Assembly (NCBI GenBank): GCA_029204225.1
Contig: MU831915.1
Span: 1-64,000 of the forward strand
Direction: 5' to 3'
Source: Diphasiastrum complanatum
Taxonomy: Eukaryota; Streptophyta; Lycopodiopsida; Lycopodiales; Lycopodiaceae
DNA: 64,000 nucleotides
Position 1 is the first letter of the stretch; the number at the start of each line of letters is the position of its first letter. The position numbers were made by a program, and so were the translations under genes. Shown in pieces: positions 12,641-25,107 of the stretch. The notes beneath the pieces are model-generated. The model was not told the origin of the DNA. It did not search any database and saw nothing but the letters and a program-made list of their open reading frames with translations.

Positions 12641-15600
12641 ATCAAAGGGGAGTCGAGTGGCAAAGATACTCTGAACATGTTTTTGTAGGTGTTTGAAGAT
12701 TCAAGTAGGGTCAAGTGAGCGTCAAGGAAGTTTTCACTTTTGGATATAGTATGCTTGTATATCTTACAATATTGTTGACAAGTTTTTGCTATAAAAAAAA
12801 ACATGCTCAAAGAAACAACTAAGGGCTAACATGAGATGTTAACAATCTTTGCATTAATAGAACATTGTTTGCCCTCACTAAGTCTCACAAAAGACATAAT
12901 AGCTTCAACCAATTCCAAAGAGCTTGTTGTGATCAATATATGAGATTTGTTATGTGTGTTTATGAGAAAATGTGCATGTACTGAAAAAATTGTTTATAAC
13001 GATCCTCTTCGAAAATGTCATAAGCTCATTAAAATTAGGCTATCCTCTTGTATGACTATTTTTTTAATCACATTGTCATTGTCATATGTAAGACACAAAT
13101 GGTAGAGATAGAGATATGACTTTTCTTACAAAACACTACCAACATTACTATTCTACTTCATGCACATTGTTGAAGAAACAAGGACAACAACAATGGCTTT
13201 ATACAAAAAAATCCTCATTTCTTCTTACGATTCACTATATGACATGGAAATCACTCTCCTATAGCCAAAATGACCTCCTTGCATGTGTCGATAGCCCAAA
13301 AGTTTAATCATCAAAAAATCACTCAAATGCTACAAACAACTACACACAAAGCATAATAAAAAAGATAGATATTCTAGAAGCCATACATGCTACAATAAAA
13401 ACATAGTAGCTAGCACTCATCACAATATCCCTAAGCCATGCATGAAACAATGTAAAATCATGATAATGTAAATGTACATCATGATATTCTCAAAAGATAA
13501 ATCAAAACTAGCTTAGTCTTATTTGATGAAGGGAAGAATACCACACAAGTTGTCCCTTTTTTTCTTTTTCAATTTTTTATTAGAATAGGATCATTTGCAT
13601 AGTCAAGGAATCTAGTAGTTGGAAGCACAACAAAGTACACTTCAATATTGAAATAGATATTTAAACAAAGTGATTTTAGAAAGTATTTGAACTTTTGATT
13701 GTAGCATCATTCAACAGGGCAATGAATAATAGATGTAAGATCAACTTCCAACCAAAACATTGTGTAGACGAAAGAGATAATGCAAGTAATGGGACTTTTT
13801 TTAATTGCTTCCTTATATAGTAAGATGATGACATCAATTTTTGAGCATTCACATTACTTAGGATCTTCTTGCAACTAGTCAAGAAGCATAGTGCAACTAT
13901 AAAGGGTTATGCAATGAAATGACTTATAACCATATCTCCAATACAAAATTAGTTAAAAAATCAAACAAGATACTACCTTCTGAACATAGATGTAACATTG
14001 ACACAAAAAACACTTAAATTCAATTAGTTTTTTTTTTCAAGGGACAGTGTCAAAGCTCAAGCAACTATTATTGACAATGGAAAGATTTTGATGTTGAATG
14101 TAGCAACATAAAATATTCCTACCACATGTATTATGTGCACTAAGGGTCAACGTGTAAATAGAAAAAGTAAATCTTCTTGTCTTTTCATTGTTTCATAGCT
14201 ACTTATTGAGCAAAACTTCATTATGATAACAATTTACATATCTTTACATTAGGTGTCAACAATATTTCTAACAAATAGCACAAGGCCCCATCAATGGTAT
14301 GGCTAGAATCAAACTTTACACATGAAGGTGAGGATGGAGCTATCAAATATCACATTTGGGGATGACATCACATCCTTAATTGACATTATTATGGATAACC
14401 AACTTTGTACCTACTACAACCATGTTCCTTCTCCCATGAAATAAAGTCTTCATTGACATAAATCGTAATGAGGAGAGTGAGAAATGGTTGTAGAAAGGCT
14501 AACATAATGCACTTGATGAATTTTAAGGATTTTGGAATTTCCATGCAAGACACCATAATGGATACATGATAGGTATTTCAATGAGAAACGGATTTTTAAA
14601 GTATAGTGTCTATAAAAACTCTCTAATAGAATTTGGTCCACATGTATAGGCCACCTAATTGTAAGGAGATGTGTGCCACCTATGACTTATTACAAAATAG
14701 CACAATGTGAGCACTTGATGGCATTGTCAGGTCCAAGCTTGGGTACATGCCCATGCGCTTGTGATATGAGGAAAATTGTCTAAAAAGCTGTTACATACAA
14801 CTATTTTCTAATTATATGTTTTCTTGTGGGTTGAAGGAAACATTTAATGGTGCAACAACATGGGTCCCATTTTGTTTTATAAAGGCTTGTGACCTAAGAC
14901 ATAAAGTCACAATAGTATTGGAGAAATGTTTAGTGGGAAGGGTCCAAATTGCGTACTTACCTATAAGCTATGATGTTGATAATGTCAAAAATAATAGCAT
15001 TATCTCAAGTGACCAAGGTCCACAAGAAAAATTTAGGTCTGGTAAGAAAAAGTGCTAGAGAAAATCATGAATGAAATTGGCATGCTACTTTTGAAAATTG
15101 GTCCCATCAAAGCTTGAAGAATCCTAACTTTTTGAATAGAGACTTTTTTCTTATCCAAAAGAATGTATATGTTTCTAATGCATAGAAATTTTTGGCATTA
15201 TAACATCGCATCATCGTGTATAACATTGCCATTGTACATTGAAAGAGGGGCCTAGCCAAAAAAAAGTGCGCAAGATCCTATATCTCCATGTGCACAAAAA
15301 TAGGAATTGGAGTTTGCTCCTTCATGGACCAAGTAGCAATTCTTGGCCATCTTGATTGCTTTGGGGACCTTAAGCACATGATTAATTATTCTCAATTGCA
15401 TAATCTAATAAAATGTAAAAATCTCTTGTGTTGATTTACATATATACTAATTCTATATTGTGGATCCTTGATAGATGATAACTAAATAATCAAGATTATA
15501 TATGAGAGATCAAAAGTAGAGAGGCCATATCTAAACTTGTATACACAAATTCATGCCAAAACACAACATAGCAATCTCTTCTAGTTAAGGAAAGATACAA

Positions 15601-16137
15601 GAACCAATGTAATATTGACACTAGAAATCTTTTTGAAAAATGTAAATTTTTATACTACAATAGGTAGAGGCATTCTTAATTAAGTTGATTTAATCTTTCT
15701 TTTTTATTTCTTTGTGAAAAAGCAACAAGACAATCGTACATTGTAGAAAAAATAGTTTTCTATGAGAAATCAATGCCAAATCCATCTAATTAGAACTAGA
15801 TAAAGAGGAAAACTAGGTAGGAAAGAAAACAAGGTTGGCTTGTAAGAGATTCCATATTGAGATGAGATAATCCCTCAAAGGAGGTAAAAGTGAGTTTTGG
15901 TGGCTTAGCCAAAAATCTCTGTTTTTAGTTTTTTGTAGATTTGGAGCCACAAAAGTCATCAATGGGAAATACAAAATCACTTCTAGTGGCATTGACAAAG
16001 CTTAGGTAGGATATGATAGATTCAAAATTCATTTCATGGTGGTAAAATAGTGAAGTCTTGTAGCTTCTGTCATTTTTTAGCAATTGTCATGTTGTTGAAA
16101 GTAATTAAATCATCGTCTCTCAATAGAAATCACAGTT
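12641..16137. other. About 3.5 kb without a recognisable gene
   Basis: AT-rich DNA. Frames at 13116-13307, 13676-13882, 14450-14641 and 14816-15058 show no domain and look accidental. A poly(T) run lies at about 14026-14037. Confidence 0.5.
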
Positions 16138-16740
16138 GTGGAGCAATTTTTTTTAATCAAAATAGCTCAAATACAACCTATTACAAAATTAAAAAGACTA
16201 TATGGTGGAATGGCCACAAACAATGGACATGGCCAGTTTGCATGCCTAGTTGGAGCCCGTGGCATGACTGACTTCTCAGCCTGCCACTTTGGCATTGGCT
16301 GTAGGACTCCTATCCATGAGCCAACGTTGGAGTGTAAGTTGTTGCTAGTGCCCGGGCTAGACACTAGTGTGCCCACTCATGTCCCACATTGGCACAATGT
16401 CCCTAAGCACTAAATTGCCAACCTCTCCCATGCTATGATCTTATGTGAAAGGTTTGAGTATGAGCATACTTGTTGGGACCCGAAAGATGGCGAACTATGC
16501 TTGAGCTGGAGGAAACTTGTGGAGGCTTGTAGAGATACTAATGTGCAAATAGTTCCTTAGACTTGGATATGGGGGCACAAAATTAATCAAACCATCTAGT
16601 AGTTGGTTCTCTCCAAAGTTTCCCTCATGATAGTTGGCGCTGGTGCATGGGTTCTTCAACAGCCTTGTGAGCAATAAGAACTTGTCATAAACACTTAGAT
16701 ATCATATGCTACTATTTCTGTCCGTAAAACATTCATAAAA
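16138..16740. repeat. Mixed-composition block; right part repeated at 25.1 kb
   Basis: 16200-16420 is more GC-rich than its surroundings and shows no domain in overlapping frames. The segment from about 16674, beginning AAGAACTTGTCATAAACAC, recurs in the same orientation from about 25108 with scattered differences. This marks a dispersed repeat. Confidence 0.5.
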
Positions 16741-17099
16741 TAACAATATACACATGTGTGAATTCATATACATAAGAAAATCAACATTTTATACACAAAA
16801 ATTCACTATATCACCACCAAGATGCAAGAGATTGATGTAGAAACCCAAAGAGATATCTTTCATAAGAATGAATGAGAGAAGAATGAGAGAGATGAATTTT
16901 TCTCATGCTTGTATGCATATTTATAACAGCCTCATGACGATTTAGATCATCTAGCCTAAGCTTATCAGCTTATGGAAGTTTCTAGGTATTTGCCAAAAAT
17001 CTAGACTAACTTGACTAGATTCAATGCATCTCTTCTCACCAACTAGGGTAGGTCAAAATCTGAGGTATACTTCAGGGTGTATACCGAGGTTTACGGTTT

Positions 17100-17176
17100 T
17101 TTTTCAAAAAAAAAAAAAATTCTTCATAAAAGCCTCGGTAATAGGGTCGGAAATCCTCCATAATGTTGTAGTGTAG
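17100..17176 (-). mobile_element. CACTA-like terminal segment
   Basis: On the minus strand it begins CACTACAACATTATGG and continues with TTTCCGACCCTATTACCGAGGC. CACTA elements begin CACTA and often carry CCGA-rich subterminal repeats. The segment matches 25.17-25.24 kb in the opposite orientation. No partner end was identified. Confidence 0.45.
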
Positions 17177-17239
17177 TACGGATACTATTTTTAATCATCT
17201 CGAAGGGCCTCAATATGCCAAATAACAAATGACCAGAAC

Positions 17240-17835
17240 TAGTTGATTTTTTTCACAAATTATAGAAGGCCTTGTATGATTTGAAATAGACTTTAAAAGC
17301 CTGATTTGATAGAATAAATACTTTCTTGTTGTTGCATCAATTTATTTTCAATTCTACTGATTCCAATGCATACACAAAGTACAAAACTCAAGCTATGTGA
17401 TTATAGTACTTTATTTTGATGATATTTTAAACACTGATAATTTGAATCAGTGATAATTTGAGATCAAGGCACTATTGTCAAAATAATTTGAAATGACTAA
17501 TTCTAGCCCAATGCACTTACATGGCATTGAAATCACAAGAGACAAAATTGCAAGAAAACTAACTACAAGCCAACAAAGGTATCTAATCAATGTACTACTC
17601 ATGTATGGCATGGAAAATTACAAAGCCATAGATTCACCTATGGATCTAGGCTTCAAATTTTTGAAATATACGTGTCCAAAATCTCAATAGGATTAGTAGG
17701 AATGTGCAAATATGCATATCAATCAGTCATTGGCTCATTGATGTATGCTATGATCTACACATGTCTTGATCTAGCTTTCAGTCAGACATTACCTTCAATA
17801 TATGTCGAATCCAGTCTGCCACACTGGAAAGCTCT
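17240..17835 (+). pseudogene. Ty1/copia reverse transcriptase relic (palm to RNase H junction)
   Basis: Reading across stops: ALYDLK then FDRI near 17270-17310 (family S-L-Y-G-L-K-Q-x-x-R-x-W-Y), LYFDDIL near 17410 (the YVDD catalytic motif with V to F), HGIEITRDK at about 17520, RYLINVLLMYGMEN, and after a shift YAYQSVIGSLMYAMI, the copia signature near the end of RT (Y-x-S-x-x-G-S-L-M-Y). At least eight stops or shifts. The protein would have copied element RNA. It lies 360 bp from a gypsy integrase relic in the opposite orientation, so the two come from different insertions. Confidence 0.85.
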
Positions 17836-18198
17836 GTAGATAGTTTCAAGACCTTTTCCCATTTCACTGTAGCTAAAAAAACATTGTTTGGAATCAATTG
17901 TGATCTCGATGAAGGTTAGTTTGACTATCTGTATAAAAATATTTCCTTGCTAGTGATTTTTCACCCTACCTTTACTTGAAAATTAAAAAAAAAAAAATTG
18001 ATGACTTTTTTTAATTTGTGCTCATCTATTTCCAATTTTTTTTCCTTCCATGTCTTTTTCCAAGAAAAGTACAAAATAAGTAGTAAAAACAATAAAAATA
18101 AAAATAAAAGAAAAATAAAATGTTAGATTGGATCTTAAATAAATAAAAAAAACTTGCGTAATCGACTGCCATTTATTGTTGTATCAAAATGAGTTCCA
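17836..18198. other. No recognisable gene
   Basis: A- and T-rich with several homopolymer runs of 6-12 bases. Confidence 0.5.
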
Positions 18199-19115
18199 TC
18201 AAGATGTTCCAGAACCACTACTCCATAAGAAAAGATTTTTTTTGATCCAATATGGTCCTTCACCCATGAATTTTGATTTTCCCTTGACGAGCTTGGTTTT
18301 GTACATCAATGCTAGATCTCCTTCTTTCAGACCTTTTTTATGCAATCTTCTGTGGTGCCAAGCTTTTTGATGAGCTTTCCCATATGCTAATGCCGCATGA
18401 ACCACCATCAATCTCATTTCACATATCTTATGTAATGCTTCATGACATAGTTGACAAAATGAGTTTCTCAATTACTCACTATTTCAATAGGACATCCAAC
18501 TCTAACTATGACATTTTCATACAAAAACTTCGTCGTAGATCATGCATCTACAACCTACATAGCTCTTGCTTTAACCCATTTCGTCATATAATTCGTAGCC
18601 ACAATTATGTAACATGCTTGAGTACTTCTTGCAGCTAGATGTATCGGCCCAACATAATCACTTTTCAAATGGTACTTGTGCTAAAACTGGATACAACTGC
18701 TCATAATGTTGTTTAGTAGGTCACCGCACATGTTTACAAACATCACAAGATTGAATGCATTTCTTCGTATCCTTATGAATAGAAGGCCACCAGCATCCTG
18801 ATTGTAAAATTTTGTGAAACGTGATATCAATTGTGAAATGAAATTCACCCATTCCATCATATGATAACATGATAAGATCTGGTACTTCATGTGGCAAAAT
18901 ACATCTTCGTTCATTTTGAGAATTTCTCGACTTCTTTTGTTAGGCAAAGCAGTGTTTCCAGTTGGGACCGAGTCATTAGTGACTACTTTCTTCACCGAAT
19001 GGCATACTAGTAATTCCATCACACAACAAACACTAGGTGGTAATTTGCAGCTGAAACCATAAATAGAGGTTGGGAGAAGCCCAAGAACAACTGAAACAAG
19101 TTTTAGGAGACCCAA
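18199..19115 (-). pseudogene. Ty3/gypsy integrase relic with catalytic-core deletion
   Basis: In transcription order: a degenerate zinc-binding end near 18780-18730 (CxxC-like VNMCGDL); the core start DYVGPIHLA with the first catalytic Asp near 18650; TNYMTKWVKA (18590); then GCPIEIVSN followed by a stop and ETHFVN, where the second Asp is expected, so D is replaced by N. Sequence then jumps directly to the C-terminal part (18471-18199): AHQKAWHHRRLHKKGLKEGD and GPYWIKK, the gypsy GPY/F module. About 60 residues including the catalytic Glu are missing. The product would have joined element DNA to chromosomes. Dead copy; family assignment is firm. Confidence 0.85.
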
Positions 19116-19404
19116 CTATTACCTGCCACCATCCCAAAAAACACAACTACATGAGTTAGTTTAGTGAAGAAGACAAGTGTCATAGTTGAGCATTAGTTGT
19201 TATCCATCTCCGAAACAAGATCTACTTATCAGCTTATATAAAATGTATAATCATCAGTCCAATCTTCCCCACCAAATTACCACATTGTAGGTCTTGCCCT
19301 AATATCGTTGTATCAGGGCATCTGCCATAGTGAGCAGCTTAAGGCAAGTATACCTATTATTATACATCAGTCAAACAACATAATACGGCGAAGCTATAAT
19401 CAAT
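19116..19404. other. No recognisable gene; may hold decayed gypsy pol
   Basis: Lies upstream, in gypsy orientation, of the integrase relic, but no RNase H motif could be read. Confidence 0.35.
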
Positions 19405-20258
19405 CACTACTAGTGGAAAAGGTATGGTTTGCCCATAGGAGTCAGTAACAGGGCAAATCCATGCCATTCTGTACCCATCAGTACCTATGAATCATTTGGC
19501 ACTCAATGGACACTATGTAAAATTGCTTGGGCAAGTCCATGACGTTCAAGCTAACCTGGAAAAATCCATGCCATTCAAGCCTACCAAACCATGAACCTTT
19601 GAAACATAATAGATGCCCAAAACTGCAAATCATTACATTACTAGTCCGATATTTTGTTTTAGTGCAACAAGTAAGGTGTTTTATTTCTCATAGGTATCAG
19701 GGTACCTCCATAGCATTCTGACCCCTAAGACTAATCATTTTGTCTTATATGAGTGTGGTAAACTGAGCATATCCATGCTTTTGGCCAGTACCACTATAAT
19801 CCCACTATACTTGTAATTATGTAAAGACCTAAATCAATTCTATTCTTGCGAGTAAGGTTGTTTATTTAGGGCTTTTTTTTGTATAAGCATTGATAGTACA
19901 CTAAACGATTCCGTTAAAGTTATGCTTAGTCAAAACCAACATATTAGATAACAATTTAAAGAATGTTGTGGTGTATATTGTTACAATGTAGCATAGGTTC
20001 TAGCTTAAATCGGATGCATAGAGATTTATTAATAACCATTCCATCAATCAAAAACTAGCATAAGTAGTTGGGATTTGCATAAAGTCATACCTGAATGCGT
20101 GTAGTAGACTCTTCCTAAGAGGTAGTCATATTCATTTTTTCCACTTTGCTAAGCCACAAACCCTACTAGCATTGTGATTGAAGAGCAATAATCTCAAGTT
20201 AATTCCATACTACTTTCTAATAGTAAAGCATCGCATGGCAAACCATCAATTTCTAGTG
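19405..20258. mobile_element. Candidate non-autonomous CACTA-type element
   Basis: The left end reads CACTACTAGTGGAAAAGG then TATGGTTTGCCC. The reverse complement of the right end (20258 inward) reads CACTAGAAATTGATGGTTTGCC. Both ends share CACTA and ATGGTTTGCC with variable spacing. The interior repeats AAATCCATGCCATTC-like words near 19474 and 19560, as in CACTA subterminal regions. No coding capacity. Flanking triplets (AAT left, AGT right) do not match, so a 3-bp duplication is not supported. Confidence 0.4.
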
Positions 20259-21546
20259 AGTATTAGCAAGAGCTATACTTATTTGCCAATGGCTTCCCTT
20301 CTTGGTTACAAGAATCCGTAAACATCGATCGCATTACGTAGCTAACTTACAAACTTATTGGAACTCTTTTACTTGAGGACATACACAATTTTAACCAAAG
20401 ATGAGTTAGATGAATGAACTCACCTTTCTTGAGAGCTTCGTTTGCAATCCCTTAATAGGCAAAGGGAAAGCCTTATGAAATTAATGGAGAAGATCAATGA
20501 GAACGTACTGCAGAAAACCAAGATTTGGGTGCCCATATATTGTATGCAAGGTAGCACATTCATTCATAAGTAAAGAACCAAAAACATGCCTACAGAAGTA
20601 GCGATCTACTGTTGGCAACACATTGCATAATCTCCACACAATATATGTGACAACTCACTATCAAGCCATCAATCTATAGCTGTCAAAGAATTAGCATTTT
20701 GGAGGGCGCATTTCCATCAGAATGCAACGCTTCAATAAATGATGGAATCCACTAAAAATAACAGGCCAATGCTTTGTAGAACAACGATCTTCTGTTGTTA
20801 ATATGTGAAAGCATGGATAGCAAAATGAATTGCTTTAAAAGCTATGAAGGCAATGCTCAAAGTGTAAACAAATTTGCATTTATGCAAAGCATGCATAGCA
20901 CATGTATGTAGATCACTGGCCAGCGGCCAATCTCATACGTAAAGGGTAGCTTTTTAGAGCTCCAATAATAAGGATGATTGTTTGGGAAAAAAGGAGGAGG
21001 AGGAGGAGGGTAGGAGTCCATTGTTGCTCCACCCTCATATAATACTTTTTTTCTTGTGGCTTAGAGGCACATACTAGTGTAAATGCCCACCGTTGGATTA
21101 TGAGACTTGGAAGCCAGTGGACATTCAAAATGAAAAAATATTGAAATTATATACAATGATGCAGTTTTGACATGTGTTGAGGTAGAAGAGGATTGGAGTC
21201 TAAATTACATCAGGCGGGAACTATTGCTCCTACAAGATGATATACTTTCGGACTTCATATTCATTTTCAATGGTAAACTCGTAAGTGACTATAAACACTC
21301 GATTCTTTATGAATAGTTTCTATCAAAACTTTCTCATACAATCTCTATACTAATTGTAACTAACTTTGTATTAGTTTTATGCAGGTACAATCATCATGTC
21401 TTTTTATCAATCTAGAAAATTGCATTCCAGTATTACACTATGGACACAACTTGATTGTAAAAATCTATATTGATATCAATAAAAATCCCATAAATGGGTT
21501 GTTTACATGTAAGATTGTATCTTTTTTTTTTTTATGTATATCTATT
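20259..21546. other. About 1.3 kb without a recognisable gene
   Basis: A GGA-rich short run (GAGGAGGAGGAGG near 20993-21007) is the only feature noted. Confidence 0.5.
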
Positions 21547-21935
21547 TACAAATGAATTCCTATTCAGTAAGTTTTTCTATATTTTCAATATTAGTATTAG
21601 GAACTGATAAGGCAACAGTCACCTCTTCTATAATTTCGCCTTCCTCTTATTTGGGAAGGACTTCTATGCCTTTTAAGGCAATAGGCCTCTCGCCTATAAT
21701 TTTGCCTTCCTTTGTATTGGGAAGGACTTGTATGTCTTTTTGATCATATATAATTATATCTGCATCCTGAGCAACCCGAAAGGCTATTATGGCAGGAGCA
21801 GCTTGTTTTTTTGGGCCCTTGATTTCAGGCGTAACGCTTACACCGTTCTGTACATAAGTTCTGATCAACTCTTGCCAAAATATATATACATCGTCAGGAG
21901 TGTATGACTCAAGAGTGAACTGTCATGAAGTAGAG
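21547..21935 (-). pseudogene. Unrecognised coding relic with internal repeat
   Basis: A minus frame starting before 21868 reads TLESYTPDDVYIFWQELIR, then GPKKQAAPAIIAFRVAQDAD, then a K/E-rich stretch to a stop at about 21647. Beyond the stop it resumes with EEGEIIEEVTVALSVP. The DNA repeats a word twice (21641 and 21703 regions: TTGGGAAGGACTT(C/G)TATG), which gives a repeated I-x-V-L-P protein motif. The residue pattern is protein-like, not random. I cannot name the family; a retroelement or pararetrovirus-like polyprotein is one guess. Confidence 0.35.
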
Positions 21936-22065
21936 AATCAAATTCTCTCTGTGTATTATTAGCTGAGTTTACTTTTACACAAAAAAATTGATACTCCCTC
22001 CTTATTTATCTTTACAGAAAGAATGTTCAGGCTCCAATGTCGACTGCAATAATCAAAAGATGTAC

Positions 22066-22515
22066 TAATCAAAAGTTATAGCTAACAAAAATTGAGATAT
22101 CGTTTTAGTGCGACCAAGGTCCGATTTGCAAGGTGACACTTTTGCGCATTCAATAGATATCCCATCTTTGTTAAGCTATAACTTTTTTGTTCGTTGGCGG
22201 AATTATAATAATATGGTATTCCTTGGAAAGCTCTTGAAATTTTATTTTTGATATTATAGTCATTTTTGAATTTAGATGCATTAATCAAAAGTTATAGCTA
22301 GCAAAAATGGAGATATCGTTTTAGTGCGACCAAGGTCATTTGCAAGGTGTCAAATGGCACTCTTGCGCGTTGAATAGATATCCCATCTTTGTTACAATTT
22401 TTTTTTTTTCATTTTTGGAACTATAACAATATGATATTTCTTGAAAAGCTCTTGAAGTCCTCTTTCTGATGGTGTAGTCAGTTTTAAATTTGAATGTATT
22501 AATCAAAAGTTATAG
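22066..22515. repeat. Tandem repeat, period 216-218 bp
   Basis: TAATCAAAAGTTATAG begins at 22066, 22282 and 22500. The first two full units align along their length (shared GAGATATCGTTTTAGTGCGA, AATAGATATCCCATCTTTGTT and AAAGCTCTTGAA) with scattered substitutions. The third unit stops after about 16 bp. Confidence 0.9.
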
Positions 22516-23425
22516 ATAATCATACTTTGTGACACTTGGAGTTGAACGACAATATAGGTAACCATATAGGTTAAATGGTGAGTAGCATCGAAAACACTGA
22601 GTATGGCATCTAAATGTTGTCAAATATTCTTCTCGCTCCATGTAATCTCTCTCTAAAGTCAAACTTGTTAAAGGGCCCATTTTGAGCCCATATTTACCCT
22701 AAATGCATGTGCTTGAGCCTTCCATCTAATTCCAAAATAAGTTTTGTCCTTGTGAAACTTTTTTTTTCCTCCAATGTACAAAGGTTTGTAGTGAAAAAGT
22801 GTCGTAGTCACCTTGGCATCTAAAACTATCCAATTACATTGAACTAGAGTTTTGATACCTAGAAATGATCTACTAATTCACATTAAGCTCAAACCAAATT
22901 CACATTAAGTTTGGCTACCAAGCCTTATAAAAAAGTCTACTTGGACAATCCCATTTATTTTTTTTACAAGTACAATCCCAATACCAACCTTAAACTCAGA
23001 TAAAGGAAGAAACAAAAAAACTTCCTTTATGTGAGTTTGAAAAGCCCAAAGGCAAACTCTTAAATATTTTGGGCCTACCCTTAGCAAAACTAAGGCAAAC
23101 GTCTCTTCAGCCCTTCAATGGCAACAACCAAGCTCGACCCTTGACTAGCTCTCCCTGCAAGACGCTATTTCAAGCAAAAGAACAATCGTCCCTAGTGCCG
23201 ATCGTCCATGCAATGACTTTCATGCGGTCGCAATCATCTCATTCATGCCTTCAGCCAGCTCTGTTAAGGTCAGTCACTGGAGCTAGACTCCAATCACCCT
23301 TGCAGCTACCATCAGGACGCAACATGAAAAGGAGCGTAGGTACGTACATGCAAATCAGATTCTGAAGCTGATTTTTGACTTGAAATTGGCCGAATCGCAC
23401 GCTAGTCAGAACATGCTGATTGCAG
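22516..23425. other. No recognisable gene
   Basis: Open frames at 22905-23087 (minus) and 23069-23365 (plus) show no domain. Confidence 0.4.
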
Positions 23426-23787
23426 CTCCTCGGTCATCACAACTCATGCATCTGTGGTTGGAAGATGACTCCCTTACAAGGATTGCAGAATTCTTTGAGG
23501 TAAGGATTGCATAGCTAGCATGGGCTACCATCGCCCTCCTTGATTGCGATTTCCCTGCGGCTATGGTAAACTAGGTTTTTTAGCCTAATCCGACTCATAC
23601 TCACTGAAAAATGGTGTGCAGCCCGACGATCTCTGCTCGAGCAAGTGGAATGCTCTCCCTAAATTGCTGTATCCCTGACTGTCAGGTAGATTACAGCGAC
23701 AGATCACCATCAGAGATAATCTTAAAACTGAGACAAGGTCAAAGAAGCTGTAGCAAGCTTGATAACTTGATGTTCCACCTTAAAAAG
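23426..23787 (+). pseudogene. Two exon-like blocks of an unrecognised gene
   Basis: Block 1 (23426-23499) is bounded by GATTGCAG and GAG/GTAAGG. Block 2 (23622-23787) is bounded by GTGTGCAG and AAAAAG/GTCAGTG. Joined in phase 2 they stay open for about 80 codons, ending in GQRSCSKLDNLMFHLKK. No upstream or downstream exon was traced with confidence. Could be a fragment of a host gene carried here. Family unknown. Confidence 0.3.
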
Positions 23788-24775
23788 GTCAGTGTTGAGA
23801 TCTGATTTTTACACGCAAGTACACAAGATTGGCAGCGCATTCAATTGAACCACGACTACAGAGTAGATCGTGTTGCAATAATTTGCAGTAATGTCGTCAT
23901 AAAATTTAAGATATATAATACGTGCAGACTATGAAGTAAGGTTATAAGGTTGTCTCGGAGAGAAATCCATCCCTTTAAGTGGCTATCATTTGCTGTCGGT
24001 AAATTCACAACAACAGGCGACTGTCCAAGCCGATTACTTCTCTGATTTTTTATCATTATGAAAGTATACTATGCAGTGTGCACTAACTATGTTCTAGTCG
24101 AGTATTTGGTTGAAAATCTTCATCTTTGAACTAGAGGTAGCTCATGCAGAATCTATGACACATGGATACGGTCCTACACGACATGGCTTACTTCATTGAG
24201 CACAATCAATCCTTCAATCCAGAATGGCATCTCAGTTGATTGCTAGAATTTATTATACTAAGGTTCTGTCGCCAAGTGTCCTTAGCACAATACTACTTGC
24301 TGTTAGGATTTGATATCCTGTCAGTCATGGTGATTGCTTGCCAAGAAAAAATTCCCTGAAGTAATCACAAGTCTTGCAAGTTAGTTTTTTAGCATCCCAT
24401 TAATTGCACCTGCATGAGAACACCTGGATAGTTTAAAACAATAGTTTGAAACTTCTCATCATCGGCAAGGCAAACAATGACTCCCAAATTCAAGTTATTT
24501 TTAGATGTATAGACACCTCATATTGTTCAATAGCTATTCTCACAATTGCATGAATCTAAATCCATTCAAATTTGCAAGCATATCCATCGTAATCACTTGC
24601 AAAGTCCATAGCTACTTCATGCATATGATAATTCTGATGCAACTTTATGAATTCATCTAGACACCTCACTATTAATGCTCTCAGACAATAGGTATCAAAA
24701 TGATATTCTCAAACTTTGGTAATAAGACAACATGCAATCCATGTCTTCACATACACACACAAATAAAAAAACTAC
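23788..24775. other. No recognisable gene
   Basis: Several AG- and GT-bounded pieces look exon-like by eye, but none is long enough to support. Confidence 0.4.
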
Positions 24776-24928
24776 CTTGAGCATTTTCTTCAATGAAACT
24801 ACGCCAAAGAATTGATGATCTTGTCGACATTTGATTCTTTTCCATTGGTAGAAAACCTCTGCCACTTGGATCATCTCATATAGGGGCTCTGCTACCATTG
24901 TGATGTACTCCACGAATTTGATTCTAAC
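24776..24928 (-). pseudogene. Single exon-like block (51 codons)
   Basis: On the minus strand the block follows TTGGGTTCAG and ends CTCAAG/GTAGTT. It is open in one frame for 51 codons: VRIKFVEYITMVAEPLYEM, then YQWKRIKCRQDHQFFGVV. The composition is protein-like and length is an exact multiple of three. No neighbouring exon was recognised. Either a captured exon of a host gene or chance; family unknown. Confidence 0.35.
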
Positions 24929-25107
24929 CTGAACCCAATTGAGTAATGAAAAATAGGGATAAAAACGTATGAGTCGTGAAAAGATCATATCCAAATGACC
25001 TAATCATGCCCTTTGATCTTTAGCTAATTTGGAGAGCCATCTAGCTTCATTACCATGTAGAAATCATACAAGATGAAAACTACACATAGAAGATGAAAAC
25101 TAAATAA

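Noticed and set aside
23622-23787. SBP-type zinc-finger reading of the Cys-rich exon-like block
   Set aside because: The Cys spacing is suggestive at first, but the conserved R-R-H-K-V-C segment and basic C-terminus are absent.
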